This document shows positions 38,780 to 49,741 of a stretch of 64,000 nt of DNA, piece by piece. Under the pieces are notes generated by a model. That model saw only the letters and a program-made list of their open reading frames with translations. It was not told where the DNA came from and made no database searches. A program made the translations under genes and the position numbers. This DNA is from Mycobacterium sp. E787 (GTDB taxonomy: Bacteria > Actinomycetota > Actinomycetes > Mycobacteriales > Mycobacteriaceae), in assembly GCF_001668725.1 (NCBI RefSeq), contig NZ_LZKL01000055.1, positions 175,848 through 239,847 of the forward strand, in the 5' to 3' direction. Position 1 is the first letter of the stretch. Each line of letters opens with the position of its first letter.

Positions 38780-41607
38780 TCGCGCGCACGGTACGCCGGC
38801 TCTCGGTGCCCATCCTGCTCTTCTGGCTGGGGCTGGCCGCGGTCACCAACATCGTTGTCCCGCAACTGGAAGCGGTCGGCGAGGCGCACGCGGTGTCGAT
38901 GAGCCCCGACGACGCCCCGGCGGTGCGGGCCATGAAGCGCATCGGCCGGGTGTTCAACGAGTTCGACTCCGACAGCGCGGTGATGGTGGTTCTCGAGGGC
39001 CAGACGCCGCTGGGCGACGCGGCGCACCGCTTCTACGGCGACCTGGTCGGCAAGCTCGCCCAGGACCGCAAGCACGTCGAGCACGTCCAGGACTTCTGGA
39101 GCGATCCGCTCACCGCCGCCGGCTCGCAGAGCCCCGACGGCAAGGCCGCCTACGTCCAGGTCTTCCTCGCCGGCCGCCAGGGCGAGACGCTGGCCAACGA
39201 GTCCGTCGACGCCGTCCGGCGGATCGTGTCAAACACCCTGCCGCCCAACGGGATCAGGGCCTACGTCGCCGGACCCGCTGCCGTGACCACCGATGAGCTC
39301 GAATTCGGCAACAAGAGCGCCCGCAAGGTGATGGGCGTGACCGTCGGGGTCATCGTGCTGATGCTGCTGATCGTGTACCGCTCGCTGGTCACCGTGCTGC
39401 TGACACTGCTGATGGTCTTCATCGAATTGCCCGCCGTGCAAGGGGTGATCGCGGTCCTCGGAGACCACCGGATCCTCGGGCTCTCGACCTTCGCCGTGCA
39501 GATCCTTCCGATTCTCGCCATCGCCGCGGGGACCGATTACGCGATCTTCCTCGTGGGCCGATATCAGGAGGCCCGTCAGGCCGGCGAGGACCGCGAAGCC
39601 GCCTACTACACCATGTTTCGCGGCAGCGTCCACGTGGTCCTCGGGTCGGGCCTGACCATCGCCGGCGCGATGCTGTGCCTCAGCTTCACCAGGCTGCCCT
39701 ATTTCCAGACCCTGGGCGCTCCCTGCGCGATCGGGATGTTCACGTTGGTGGCGGCCGCGCTCACGCTGGGTCCGGCCGTCATCACGGTGGGCAGCCGATT
39801 CGGCCTCTTCGACCCCAAACGGACGATCAAGACGCAGGGGTGGCGGCGCGTGGGCACCGCCGTGGTCCGCTGGCCCGCACCGATTCTCGCCGCCTCCGGC
39901 GCGACCGCGCTCGTGGGGCTGCTGGCGCTGCCGTCGTTCACGACTAGCTACAACGACCGCCGTTACCTGCCCCCGACCACGCCGTCCAACATCGGCTACG
40001 CCGCCGCCGACCGGCACTTCTCACCCGCGCGGTTGAACCCCGACCTGATGTTGCTGCAGACCGACCACGACATGCGCAACCCCGCCGACATGCTCGTCCT
40101 GGACCGGGTGGCCAAGGGCGTCTTTCAAGCCGACGGCGTCGCTCGCGTCCAGTCCATCACCAGGCCGCTGGGCGCCCCGATCGCGCACACCTCCATTCCC
40201 TTTCAGATCAGCATGCAGGGCACCACGCTGACCGAGAACATGAAGTACCTGCACGACCGCATGGCCGACATGCGCGCGATCGCCGATCAGATGACCGGCG
40301 TCATCGACACCATGCAACGCATGCTCGTACTGATGCACCGGCTCGCCGGCACCACCCACGACGTCGCGGGCCGGACGAGGCAGGTCGTCGCCGACACGAA
40401 CGAGGTACGCGATCGCATCGCCGATTTCGACGACTTCTTCCGGCCGCTGCGCGGCTACCTTTACTGGGAGCGGCACTGCTTCGACATCGGAGTCTGCTGG
40501 GCGCTGCGGTCGGCGTTCGACGCGCTCGACGGCGTCGACAAGGTCACCGACGACCTCGGCGGTCTCGTGAACGACACCGACCGGCTGGATGACCTGATGC
40601 CGCAACTGATCTCGCTGCTGCCGCCGATCATCGACGCCACGACGACCATGCGCGCCATGACGATGACGATGTACAGCACGTTCGCGGGCCTGCTGGATCA
40701 GATGGACGCCGCGCAGCAGGGTGTCGCCGCGATGGGGCAGGCCTTCGACGCGGCCAAGAACGACGATTCCTTCTACCTGCCGCCGGAGGTCTTCGACAAC
40801 CCGGACTTCAAACGCGGCCTGGCGATGTTCCTTTCGCCCGACGGCAAGTCCGCCCGCCTCATCATCACCCACGACCGGGATCCCGCGACCCCCGAGGGGG
40901 TTTCGCACGTCGACGCGATCGAAAGGGCGGCGCGCCACGCCGTCAAGGGAACTCCCCTGGCGGAAGCCAAGATCTACCTCGGTGGCACGGCGCCGACGTA
41001 CAAGGACATGAGTGGCGCGGCGAAATACGACCTGCTGATCGCGGGAATCGCCGCGGCCTGCCTGATCTTCGTCATCATGCTGGTCATCACAGGAAGCGTC
41101 GTCGCGGCCCTGGTCATCATCGGCACGGTGGTGCTGTCGTTGGGCGCCTCGTTCGGGCTGTCGGTGCTGGTGTGGCAGGACATCCTCGGTATTCCGTTGC
41201 ACTGGCTGGTGATAGCGATGGCCGTGATCATCCTGCTGGCCGTGGGGTCGGACTACAACCTGTTGCTGGTCTCCCGGTTCAAGGAGGAGATCGGGGCCGG
41301 CATCAAGACCGGCATCATCCGCGCCATGGGTGGAACCGGTGCGGTGGTGACCTCGGCGGGCCTGGTGTTCGCGTTCACCATGTCGTCCTTCGTGTTCAGC
41401 GACCTACGGATCATCGGTCAGTTCGGCACGACCGTCGGCATCGGACTGCTCTTCGACACGCTGGTGGTGCGGTCGCTGATGACGCCGTCGATCGCCGCCC
41501 TCCTCGGACGCTGGTTCTGGTGGCCCCGGCGGGTGGGCGTCGGCCGTCGGGCGCGCCGGCCCGACGCTGTCTCGACTCGTACCGCCCGGGAGGGCGTGCC
41601 CACATGA
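38776..41607 (+). CDS. MmpL-family RND transporter
   Basis: A 943-residue MmpL protein. Its topology is the family standard: one N-terminal helix, a periplasmic porter domain, helices 2-6 around residues 190-380, a second large extracytoplasmic domain, and helices 8-12 after about residue 750. The proton-relay Asp-Tyr pairs are seen as [16 protein letters not shown] and [15 protein letters not shown]. MmpL proteins export lipids or siderophores, or efflux drugs; the cargo here is unknown. The GTG start overlaps mmpS, and the stop overlaps the SRPBCC gene ATG. Confidence 0.95.
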   Translation: MIARTVRRLSVPILLFWLGLAAVTNIVVPQLEAVGEAHAVSMSPDDAPAVRAMKRIGRVFNEFDSDSAVMVVLEGQTPLGDAAHRFYGDLVGKLAQDRKHVEHVQDFWSDPLTAAGSQSPDGKAAYVQVFLAGRQGETLANESVDAVRRIVSNTLPPNGIRAYVAGPAAVTTDELEFGNKSARKVMGVTVGVIVLMLLIVYRSLVTVLLTLLMVFIELPAVQGVIAVLGDHRILGLSTFAVQILPILAIAAGTDYAIFLVGRYQEARQAGEDREAAYYTMFRGSVHVVLGSGLTIAGAMLCLSFTRLPYFQTLGAPCAIGMFTLVAAALTLGPAVITVGSRFGLFDPKRTIKTQGWRRVGTAVVRWPAPILAASGATALVGLLALPSFTTSYNDRRYLPPTTPSNIGYAAADRHFSPARLNPDLMLLQTDHDMRNPADMLVLDRVAKGVFQADGVARVQSITRPLGAPIAHTSIPFQISMQGTTLTENMKYLHDRMADMRAIADQMTGVIDTMQRMLVLMHRLAGTTHDVAGRTRQVVADTNEVRDRIADFDDFFRPLRGYLYWERHCFDIGVCWALRSAFDALDGVDKVTDDLGGLVNDTDRLDDLMPQLISLLPPIIDATTTMRAMTMTMYSTFAGLLDQMDAAQQGVAAMGQAFDAAKNDDSFYLPPEVFDNPDFKRGLAMFLSPDGKSARLIITHDRDPATPEGVSHVDAIERAARHAVKGTPLAEAKIYLGGTAPTYKDMSGAAKYDLLIAGIAAACLIFVIMLVITGSVVAALVIIGTVVLSLGASFGLSVLVWQDILGIPLHWLVIAMAVIILLAVGSDYNLLLVSRFKEEIGAGIKTGIIRAMGGTGAVVTSAGLVFAFTMSSFVFSDLRIIGQFGTTVGIGLLFDTLVVRSLMTPSIAALLGRWFWWPRRVGVGRRARRPDAVSTRTAREGVPT

Positions 41608-41972
41608 ACCCGCAGACACTGTCCGACTCGATACGCATCGCCGCCCCGCCCGACCGGGTGTGGGACCTGATCACCACCGTCGCCACCATCGCGGAGTGGT
41701 ACGACACCTGGGACGCCGTCGAACACGCCACCGGCGACCAACGACTGCAATTGGGCACGTCGTTCCGCCTGATCCGGCACCGCGGCGGACGCGATGACAG
41801 CGCGCTGTGCCGCGTGACGTCGCTGCAACCGCGCCGGCGATTGTGCTGGGTGCAGTCCGCCCCGCACCGGCCCATCATGTCGGTCGAGTTCCGGCTGGTC
41901 GCCGGGGCCGACGGGGCCGCCGGCACCCTCCTGAGCCACACCAGGAGCTGGATCGAACCGGGCCTCGGGTAA
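41604..41972 (+). CDS. SRPBCC (START/polyketide cyclase-like) protein
   Basis: A 122-residue SRPBCC-fold protein. It begins [33 protein letters not shown], the characteristic first strand and helices, and continues with beta strands ([10 protein letters not shown]). Such proteins bind hydrophobic ligands. ATG 41604 overlaps the mmpL stop in an ATGA junction, so it is co-translated with the transporter and may handle its lipid cargo. It is shorter than typical members (about 145), and the final helix appears truncated at RSWIEPGLG. Confidence 0.85.
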   Translation: MNPQTLSDSIRIAAPPDRVWDLITTVATIAEWYDTWDAVEHATGDQRLQLGTSFRLIRHRGGRDDSALCRVTSLQPRRRLCWVQSAPHRPIMSVEFRLVAGADGAAGTLLSHTRSWIEPGLG

Positions 41973-41985
41973 CGCCTCGCCATCG

Positions 41986-43089
41986 TCACCAGGACACCGG
42001 AAGCGCGGTGAGCCCGCCGGCGAGCACGTCGCTTCGCGTGGGCAACGCCGCGGGATCGACCGTCAGGCGCATCGACGGGAATCGCGGGATCAGTTGCCCA
42101 AAGACGGTTTTCAACTCGATGCGCGCCAACGGAGCCCCGAGGCAATAGTGTGCGCCGTGCCCGAACGTGAGGTGCGCGGCGTGCTTGCGGGCGACGTCGA
42201 CGCGTTGCGGTTCGGCGAACGTCGTGGGGTCGCGGTTGGCCGCTCCGATGTCCAGCAGCACCAGGTCGCCGGCGCGGATGGCGACACCGTCGATGTCGAA
42301 GTCCGTTCGCGCGTAGCGGGGAATGCCGCCCACCCCACCGCCGGACGCCGTCGCTCGCAGCAGTTCCTCGACGGCGTTGGGGATCAGCGCAGGGTGATCG
42401 ACGAGCGCCTGCCACTGATCGCGGTTCGACAGCAATAGCGTTGCTCCGAGCCCGATTTGGACCACCGTGGTCTCGTGCCCGGCGAACAGCAGGAACATCG
42501 ACATGGTGGCGGCCTCCTCGTCGGAGACGCCGTCGGTCGCGCACAGCCGCGAGATCACGTCGTCGTCCGGGTGCGCGCGCTTGCGCTCGACCAACCCGCG
42601 ACCGTAATCGAACAGCTCGGCCAGCCCGCGCTCGGAGCGGGCGTGATCGCGCACGTTGCCGGCGTCCTCCGCCCACGCGCGGAACTGGTCACGGTCGGAA
42701 TAGGGCACCCCGAGCAGCTCGCAGATCACCAGGATGGGCAGCGGCAGCGCCAGCCGCGCGTGCAGGTCGGCCGGCGGGCCCTGGTCCGCCAGTTCGTTCA
42801 GCAGCCCGGTGGTGAGCGTTTCCACTCGCGGCTCCAGCGACCGCAGGTGCCTGGGCGAGAAATGGGGCTGCAGCAGCGCCCGCATCCGCGCGTGGTCGGC
42901 CGCCTCGGTGTCGAAGTCGCCCAGGGGGCCGCCGAACAACGCGGATTCCCCCGTGCGCGCGGCCGTTTCGGGTTCGCGGTGAGAGCGACCGAGGCGATCG
43001 TCATCCAGCAGCCGTCGCACCTGGGCGTAGTCGGTGACCAGCCAGGCCTCGTCGCCGACGGAGGTGAGTACCGATTGAATGGATGCCAT
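41986..43089 (-). CDS. cytochrome P450
   Basis: A 367-residue P450 with I-helix motif AGHETT, ExxR in EELLRAT and heme loop FGHGAHYCLG with Cys316. It is about 30 residues shorter at the N-terminus than usual, but the AGAGG Shine-Dalgarno and the operators directly upstream support ATG 43089. It groups with CYP families of the CYP107/CYP105 type by general look, which I cannot refine. It is divergent from a TetR gene across 71 bp carrying two identical-architecture operators. Confidence 0.92.
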   Translation of the reverse strand: MASIQSVLTSVGDEAWLVTDYAQVRRLLDDDRLGRSHREPETAARTGESALFGGPLGDFDTEAADHARMRALLQPHFSPRHLRSLEPRVETLTTGLLNELADQGPPADLHARLALPLPILVICELLGVPYSDRDQFRAWAEDAGNVRDHARSERGLAELFDYGRGLVERKRAHPDDDVISRLCATDGVSDEEAATMSMFLLFAGHETTVVQIGLGATLLLSNRDQWQALVDHPALIPNAVEELLRATASGGGVGGIPRYARTDFDIDGVAIRAGDLVLLDIGAANRDPTTFAEPQRVDVARKHAAHLTFGHGAHYCLGAPLARIELKTVFGQLIPRFPSMRLTVDPAALPTRSDVLAGGLTALPVSW

Positions 43090-43097
43090 CGGAGCCT

Positions 43098-43149
43098 CTT
43101 GTATAGAGCAGCATATACAAGGCTACTTGTATACTGTCTTCTAGACAAG
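43098..43149. promoter_or_regulatory. two tandem 24-bp operators between the P450 and TetR genes
   Basis: Operator A: CTTGTATA-N8-TATACAAG (43098-43121), perfect. Operator B: CTTGTATA-N8-TAGACAAG (43126-43149), one mismatch. Centres are 28 bp apart. A overlaps the P450 promoter side and B ends just before the TetR Shine-Dalgarno, so one repressor can govern both genes. Confidence 0.85.
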
Positions 43150-43160
43150 AGGAGGTTGGC

Positions 43161-43736
43161 GTGACGACCGTCCAATCCGAGCCGACCCGGCGGCTGCCCC
43201 GCGCCCAGCGGCGGGAACAGATCCTCGAGGCCGCCACGCGCGCCTTCGCCCGCGGGGGCTTCGCCAAGACGGGGCTCGATGCCATCGCCGCGGAGGCCGG
43301 TGTCACCCCGGTGATCCTGTACCGGCACTTCGCGTCGAAGGCCGACCTCTACCGGGAGGTGATCGAGAGCGGTCACACTCGGCTGCGCGAGGCCACCGGC
43401 GGGCAGGAGTTCGACGATGCCAGCATCCCCGCGTTCATTCGTGCGGCTGCGGCGGATCCGGACGCCTTCCGGCTGCTCTACCGTCATGCCGCACGCGAAG
43501 CGGAGTTCCGCGACGTGATCGACACCCTCATCGAGGGTTCGGCCGAGATCACCGGGCGGTACCTCGCGGACATCGCCGACCAGCGATGGCGGGGCTGGGC
43601 GGCGCGACTGCTGCCCACCATCACGATCGACGCCGTCATCGCCTGGCTCGACGCCGGCCAGCCCGACCCCGACGAAGCCGCCACCCGAATCCGGAGCATC
43701 GTCGACGCGGTGATCGCCGCCGCGTCCGCGCAGTGA
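43161..43736 (+). CDS. TetR-family regulator
   Basis: A 191-residue TetR protein with HTH REQILEAATRAFARGGFAKTGLDAIAAEAGVTPVILYRHFASKADLYREV. GTG 43161 has AGGAGG upstream. It lies between the divergent P450 gene and guaA. The tandem CTTGTATA operators in the shared upstream region indicate that it represses itself and the P450 gene. Confidence 0.9.
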   Translation: MTTVQSEPTRRLPRAQRREQILEAATRAFARGGFAKTGLDAIAAEAGVTPVILYRHFASKADLYREVIESGHTRLREATGGQEFDDASIPAFIRAAAADPDAFRLLYRHAAREAEFRDVIDTLIEGSAEITGRYLADIADQRWRGWAARLLPTITIDAVIAWLDAGQPDPDEAATRIRSIVDAVIAAASAQ

Positions 43737-43756
43737 GCGCGGTCGTCGCCAGCCAC

Positions 43757-43762
43757 TAAACT
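43757..43762 (+). promoter_or_regulatory. -10 hexamer for leaderless guaA
   Basis: TAAACT (TANNNT) ends 6 nt before the guaA GTG and no Shine-Dalgarno is present, so transcription probably begins at the start codon. Confidence 0.65.
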
Positions 43763-43768
43763 TGCGGC

Positions 43769-45346
<1,578 letters not shown>

Positions 45347-45360
45347 CTCGGCTCTCTGCG

Positions 45361-45418
45361 GCGAGTGTGCGGCCAGCCGCACGCTCGAGGCCGAAGGTGC
45401 GGCCAGCCGCACACTCGC
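45361..45418. repeat. palindromic intergenic repeat after guaA
   Basis: Outer arms GCGAGTGTGCGGC (45361-45373) and GCCGCACACTCGC (45406-45418) are perfect reverse complements; each half also folds on itself around GTGCGGC-CA-GCCGCAC. It lies between the convergent guaA and secreted-protein genes and can serve as a bidirectional terminator. It is related to the repeat at 18583-18633. Confidence 0.8.
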
Positions 45419-45422
45419 GCGG

Positions 45423-46010
45423 TTACGCGACGAATTCGAGTCTGCCGTAGGCAATCTGGGCCGCCTCCCAGTTCCCGCCGGCATCGCCGACGAGCCGGCG
45501 GGCGACGTCGAGGTCGTCGTCCCCGGCGACCACGATCAGGGTGTGGTCGGTGGTGGTGACGGACCCGCCCCGGATGCGCTGGCGGGCGACCGGATCGGCC
45601 GCCAGCGCGGCGCCGAAGCGCGCGATGTCGACGTCCGGCACGGCGATGAGGATCGCGTCCTCGTCGGGCGCGCGCTGCGGCAGGTAGTCGAAGGTCAGCA
45701 CCGCTTCCTGGTCGAACTGGCGGCGCAGCGCGTCGGCGGCGGCGTGCGACGAGCCGCTGCACAGGTGGAATTCGCGCGAGCGCTCGGGGATGCTCCGTCG
45801 CTGCGCGCTGGACCAGTACACGCCGTCGAGCGGGGTCGATCCCGTCACCGCCGCGCCGCTGAGCGCGATCGTCACGGTGGCCTGCGCCTCGAACAGGGGG
45901 TCGGCGGTCTCGGTGGCGAACAGCTCCGCCGGTTGGCAGGGCGCGGCCCGGGCGGGCGTCGGCAAAGTGCAGCAAAAAAGCACCATCAGCCACACCAGCA
46001 CCGACCGCAT
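45423..46010 (-). CDS. secreted protein of unknown function
   Basis: A 195-residue protein with an N-terminal signal peptide (SVLVWLMVLFCCTLPTPARAAPC, likely cleaved after ARA). I start at ATG 46010 because GAGAGG lies upstream. The mature part contains a Cys near residue 25 and another in HLCSG, which could form a disulfide, and two similar ferredoxin-like segments (AILIAVPDVDIARFGAALAADP and LIVVAGDDDLDVARRLVGDA). I do not recognise the family. It is convergent with guaA and divergent from imuA'. Confidence 0.75.
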   Translation of the reverse strand: MRSVLVWLMVLFCCTLPTPARAAPCQPAELFATETADPLFEAQATVTIALSGAAVTGSTPLDGVYWSSAQRRSIPERSREFHLCSGSSHAAADALRRQFDQEAVLTFDYLPQRAPDEDAILIAVPDVDIARFGAALAADPVARQRIRGGSVTTTDHTLIVVAGDDDLDVARRLVGDAGGNWEAAQIAYGRLEFVA

Positions 46011-46070
46011 AAAGCAGCCTCTCACGTTTCTTGACGGTTGTCGGAGGGTGGGTGTTTACTCGCCAATGTA

Positions 46071-46086
46071 TCGAACAAACTTTCGA
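46071..46086 (+). promoter_or_regulatory. SOS box (LexA site) upstream of imuA'
   Basis: TCGAAC-AAAC-TTTCGA matches the mycobacterial LexA consensus TCGAAC-N4-GTTCGA at 11 of 12 positions. It ends 13 bp before the imuA' start. A TTGACG at 46031 could be the -35. Confidence 0.85.
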
Positions 46087-46099
46087 ATGGAGGCTGGTC

Positions 46100-46771
46100 A
46101 TGACTGCGGCTATGGCCTCCGATCACCGCGCTGAGCAGCTGGAATCGCTGCGCCGCCGGATGGCTGAGATCTCCGGGAAGATCTCCGGCAAGGTCTCCGG
46201 GCGCGGCGTCCCCGCCGACGACCTGCTGCCGGATTCGGAATCCGGGCTGGCGCTCCCGCGCTGGCTCGCGGAGTCGCTGCCGGTGCCGTTGCCGCGGGGA
46301 ACGGTGGCCGTCCTGTCGGGGGCCCGGTCGCTGGTGTTGAGCGTGGTGGCCGCGGTGACGGCGGCCGGTGGCAACGCCGCCATCGTCGGCCAGCCGGACA
46401 TCGGGCTGCTGGCCGCCGCGGAGATGGGGGCGGACCTGAGCCGGCTTGCGGTGATACCGGACGCCGGGACCGATCCGGTCGAGGTGGCCGCGGTGCTCGT
46501 CGACGGCATGGACCTGGTGGTGCTCGGCCTGGGCGGGCGCCAGGTGCCGCACACCCGGGCGCGGGCGGTGGTGGCGCGGGCCCGCAACAAGGGGTGCACC
46601 CTGCTGGTCACCGACGGCGACTGGCAGGGTGCGCCGACGCGGTTGGAGGCGCGGGTCTGCGGTTACGAGCTCACGGCGGGTGCGGGCTTCGGCCGCATCG
46701 GCGGGGTGCGGCTGCGGGTCAGCGGGCTGTGCGCGGGCAGGCGGGTGATCGGCCGGTCGCGAGCCGGGTGA
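46100..46771 (+). CDS. imuA': mutasome accessory protein ImuA'
   Basis: A 223-residue RecA-like protein that works with ImuB and DnaE2 in damage-induced mutagenesis. It has the weak RecA fold segments [54 protein letters not shown] and [17 protein letters not shown], but no proper Walker A motif. I start at ATG 46100, with GGAGG upstream; the SOS box lies just before. imuB follows after 6 bp. It corresponds to M. tuberculosis Rv3395c. Confidence 0.9.
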   Translation: MTAAMASDHRAEQLESLRRRMAEISGKISGKVSGRGVPADDLLPDSESGLALPRWLAESLPVPLPRGTVAVLSGARSLVLSVVAAVTAAGGNAAIVGQPDIGLLAAAEMGADLSRLAVIPDAGTDPVEVAAVLVDGMDLVVLGLGGRQVPHTRARAVVARARNKGCTLLVTDGDWQGAPTRLEARVCGYELTAGAGFGRIGGVRLRVSGLCAGRRVIGRSRAG

Positions 46772-46777
46772 GTTCGG

Positions 46778-48352
46778 ATGGCTTCCTCACGCGCGCTGGC
46801 GATCTGGTGCATGGACTGGCCCGCGGTCGCGGCCGCGGCCGCGGCGGACCTGCCCGCGACGGCCCCGATCGCGATCACGTTGGCCAACCGGGTGATCGCC
46901 TGCTCGTCGGCCGCCCGCGCGGCGGGAGTGCGGCGCGGGCTGCGGCGACGGGAGGCGGCGGCCCGGTGCCCGCAACTTCACGTCGCGACCGCCGACGCCG
47001 ACCGCGACGCGCGCTTCTTCGAAGGGGTGATCGCCGCGGTGGACGACCTGGTGCCCCGGGCCGAGGTGCTGCGGCCCGGCCTTCTGGTGTTGCCGGTACG
47101 CGGGGCGGCCCGCTATTTCGGGTCCGAGGAGCGGGCCGCCGAGCGGCTGATCGACGCGGTGGCCGCCGCCGGTGCCGAGTGTCAGGTCGGGATCGCCGAC
47201 CAGCTGTCCACCGCGGTCTTCGCCGCGCGCGCGGGCCGGATCGTCGAGCCCGGGGGCGACGCGAGGTTCCTGTCGACGCTGTCGATCCGGCAGCTGGCCA
47301 CCGAGCCGAGCCTGTCCGGTCCGGGGCGCGAGGAGCTGACGGACCTGTTGTGGCGGATGGGAATTCGCACCATCGGGCAGTTCGCCGCGCTGTCGCGCAC
47401 CGACGTGGCCTCCCGGTTCGGCGCCGACGGGATGGCCGCGCACCGGTTCGCCCGCGGCGAACCCGAGCGGGGACCGTCCGGGCGCGAGCCGCCGCCGGAA
47501 CTCGAGGCCGTGCTGGACTGCGACCCGCCGATCGACCGGGTCGACGCCGCGGCCTTCGCCGGGCGCTTCCTGGCCGGCACGCTGCACCAGACGCTGATGT
47601 CCGCGGGGGTGGGGTGCACCCGGCTGGCCATCCACGCCGTCACCGCCAACGGCGAGGAGCGGCAACGGGTCTGGCGGTGCGCCGAGCCGTTGACCGAGGA
47701 CGCCACCGCCGACCGGGTGCGCTGGCAGCTCGACGGGTGGCTGAGCAATCGGACCGCCGACAGGCGTCCCACCGGGCCGGTGACGCTGTTGCGGCTGCAG
47801 GCGGTGGAGGTGGTGTCGGCCGAGGCGCTGCAGTTGCCGCTCTGGGGCGGCCTCGGGGAGGAGGACAGGCTGCGGGCCCGCCGGGCGCTGGTGCGGGTGC
47901 AGGGCCTGCTCGGGCCGGAGGCGGTGCGGGTGCCGGTGCTGTCCGGCGGCCGCGGGCCCGCCGAGCGGATCACGTTGATCCCGCTGGGTGACGAGCCGGT
48001 GCCCCGGGCCGACCCGGGCCTGCCGTGGCCCGGCCAGCTGCCGGGGCCGTCGCCGGCCGTGCTGCTCGATGACCCGGTGGATCTGCTTGATGCCCGATGG
48101 AATTCGATACGGGTGACCGGCCGGGGGATGTTCTCGGCCGATCCTGCCCATCTGACCTTGCGCGGCCGGGACGAGGGGCTGCGCTGGTGGGCCGGGCCGT
48201 GGCCGGTCGACGAGCGGTGGTGGGACAACCGCCCGGAGGCCGGTCAAGGGGGGAGTCGCACGGCCCGCGCCCAGGTCCTGCTGGAGGACGAGCGGGCGTT
48301 CCTGCTGTGCTATCGCCGGCGACGCTGGTATCTCGAGGGAAGCTATGAGTAA
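46778..48352 (+). CDS. imuB: Y-family polymerase-like protein ImuB
   Basis: A 524-residue pseudo-polymerase of the Y family. The N-terminus ALAIWCMDWPAVAAA is the DinB-like start, but the acidic SIDE motif of active Y polymerases is replaced by LPVRGAARYFG, so it is not expected to synthesise DNA. A beta-clamp binding motif QLPLWG lies at residues 352-357; it recruits DnaE2 and ImuA' to the clamp in M. tuberculosis. It is co-transcribed with imuA' under the LexA box at 46071. Its polymerase partner dnaE2 lies at 58179. Confidence 0.93.
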   Translation: MASSRALAIWCMDWPAVAAAAAADLPATAPIAITLANRVIACSSAARAAGVRRGLRRREAAARCPQLHVATADADRDARFFEGVIAAVDDLVPRAEVLRPGLLVLPVRGAARYFGSEERAAERLIDAVAAAGAECQVGIADQLSTAVFAARAGRIVEPGGDARFLSTLSIRQLATEPSLSGPGREELTDLLWRMGIRTIGQFAALSRTDVASRFGADGMAAHRFARGEPERGPSGREPPPELEAVLDCDPPIDRVDAAAFAGRFLAGTLHQTLMSAGVGCTRLAIHAVTANGEERQRVWRCAEPLTEDATADRVRWQLDGWLSNRTADRRPTGPVTLLRLQAVEVVSAEALQLPLWGGLGEEDRLRARRALVRVQGLLGPEAVRVPVLSGGRGPAERITLIPLGDEPVPRADPGLPWPGQLPGPSPAVLLDDPVDLLDARWNSIRVTGRGMFSADPAHLTLRGRDEGLRWWAGPWPVDERWWDNRPEAGQGGSRTARAQVLLEDERAFLLCYRRRRWYLEGSYE

Positions 48353-48452
48353 CGCTGCGACTCAACGTGTTCGACGCCTTGCGAGGCGTCTGGCCGGCAA
48401 CCCAAGCCTTCGGTACCGTGGTAGTCGAAGGATGTTCAGCGAAGGAGTACAG

Positions 48453-48761
48453 ATGGCGGCTGAAATCGGCCGGCAGGTCGACGTCGTCCTCGCACGAGGA
48501 ACGGGCGCCGTCCTGGAAGCTGCGCATGCGACGGCGCTCCACCTGAGCCGGATGGTCGGCGCGGTGTCAGAGGCCGCGTCCAGGGCCGTATCCAAAGTCG
48601 GCAGCGAGGCCGGTGACTTGGTCTGGAGCTACCGGCATGTCGCCGGCAACCGGCCCCCGGCCCGCGGCAACGACGATGTGCCCGCAGACTTGCCGGACCC
48701 GGGCCATCCCAACAACCTGATCGACATCCGCACCGGCGAAGTGGTTCATCGCCGGCAGTAG
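48453..48761 (+). CDS. small conserved protein of unknown function
   Basis: A 102-residue protein. I start at ATG 48453 because GAAGGAG lies at 48441-48447; an in-frame longer form from 48345 would overlap imuB. The first half is a hydrophobic/amphipathic Ala-rich helix (VLEAAHATALHLSRMVGAVSEAASRAVSKVGSEAG), and the C-terminus ends LIDIRTGEVVHRRQ. No known family recognised. It is in line with imuB, 100 bp downstream, and could be co-transcribed with the SOS pair. Confidence 0.65.
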   Translation: MAAEIGRQVDVVLARGTGAVLEAAHATALHLSRMVGAVSEAASRAVSKVGSEAGDLVWSYRHVAGNRPPARGNDDVPADLPDPGHPNNLIDIRTGEVVHRRQ

Positions 48762-48775
48762 ACCACCTGGCTCGG

Positions 48776-49723
48776 TCAGATTCGCCGCGCGAACGGCCCG
48801 ACCCGCTCGATGAACTCCGCGAAGAACGCCGCCGGGTCCACGTCAACGCCGATCAGGGCGTTGGCTTTTCGGTCGCCCGACCAATCGGGTGTCGTCACGC
48901 CCCGGGTCGGGGTGTCCGCCAGCTCGACGTCCACGGTCGCCGCCCGGGTCGTGATCAGCCGCGGGTCCAGCGCCGCCGCGGCGGCCAACGGGTCGTGCAT
49001 GAACGCGACGTAGCCGTGCCCGCGGGCCTCGTGGGACTCGAAGTAGAACCGCATCGCGTCCTCGATCACCGGGATCAACGGCGACGGGGCCGCCTCGGCA
49101 GCCAACCGGGCCAGGATGTCCGGCGTCATCGCGACGCGCCGCGTGAGGTCCAGGCCGCAGACGATCGGGAGTTGTTGCTGCCCGGCCCAGCCGGCGAACA
49201 CCTCGGCGGCCGCCTCCGGATCCACCCGGATGTTCCATTCGGCCAGCGGATCGGTGTCCCCGCCGAACGCGCCGCCCATGATCACCAGCCGTCGCAGCAT
49301 CCTCGGCAGCGCGGGTTCGGCGCGCAGCGCGAGCGCCAGGTTGGTCAGCGGGCCGGTGACCAGGCCGACCAGCTCGCCGGGATGGGCGTGCGCCGCGCCC
49401 ACCCACGCCGCGGTGGCGTCGTGACCGGCGAGCCCGCGGTCGGTGCGGGGGAGTTCGGCATAACCCAATCCGGTCGGACCGTGGAACTTCGAGTGATGGG
49501 GCCACCGGCCGCACAGCGGTTCGTCGGCGCCCTTGGACACGGGAATCGTTGGGGCACGGCATAATTCGAGCAAACCCAGGTTGTTGGCGCAGACCTGGTC
49601 CACGTGAATGTTTCCGCCGGTCGACGCGATGCCCACCACCTCGGCGTCCGCGCTGGCCAGCAGATAGATCAACGCCATCGCGTCGTCGATGCCGGTGTCG
49701 ACGTCGACGAAGATGGCGTTCAC
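48776..49723 (-). CDS. iunH: inosine/uridine-preferring nucleoside hydrolase IunH
   Basis: A 315-residue nucleoside N-ribohydrolase that releases bases from ribonucleosides in salvage. The Ca-binding Asp cluster is seen as DVDTGIDDAMALIYLLAS, with VTGPLTNLALAL, IMGGAFGG and a C-terminal HDPLAAAAAL supplying the catalytic His/Asp. It corresponds to M. tuberculosis Rv3393. It is convergent with the small protein after imuB and adjacent to a 2OG-Fe oxygenase gene on the same strand. Confidence 0.93.
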   Translation of the reverse strand: MNAIFVDVDTGIDDAMALIYLLASADAEVVGIASTGGNIHVDQVCANNLGLLELCRAPTIPVSKGADEPLCGRWPHHSKFHGPTGLGYAELPRTDRGLAGHDATAAWVGAAHAHPGELVGLVTGPLTNLALALRAEPALPRMLRRLVIMGGAFGGDTDPLAEWNIRVDPEAAAEVFAGWAGQQQLPIVCGLDLTRRVAMTPDILARLAAEAAPSPLIPVIEDAMRFYFESHEARGHGYVAFMHDPLAAAAALDPRLITTRAATVDVELADTPTRGVTTPDWSGDRKANALIGVDVDPAAFFAEFIERVGPFARRI

Positions 49724-49741
49724 CGCCGCGACGATACCGGC

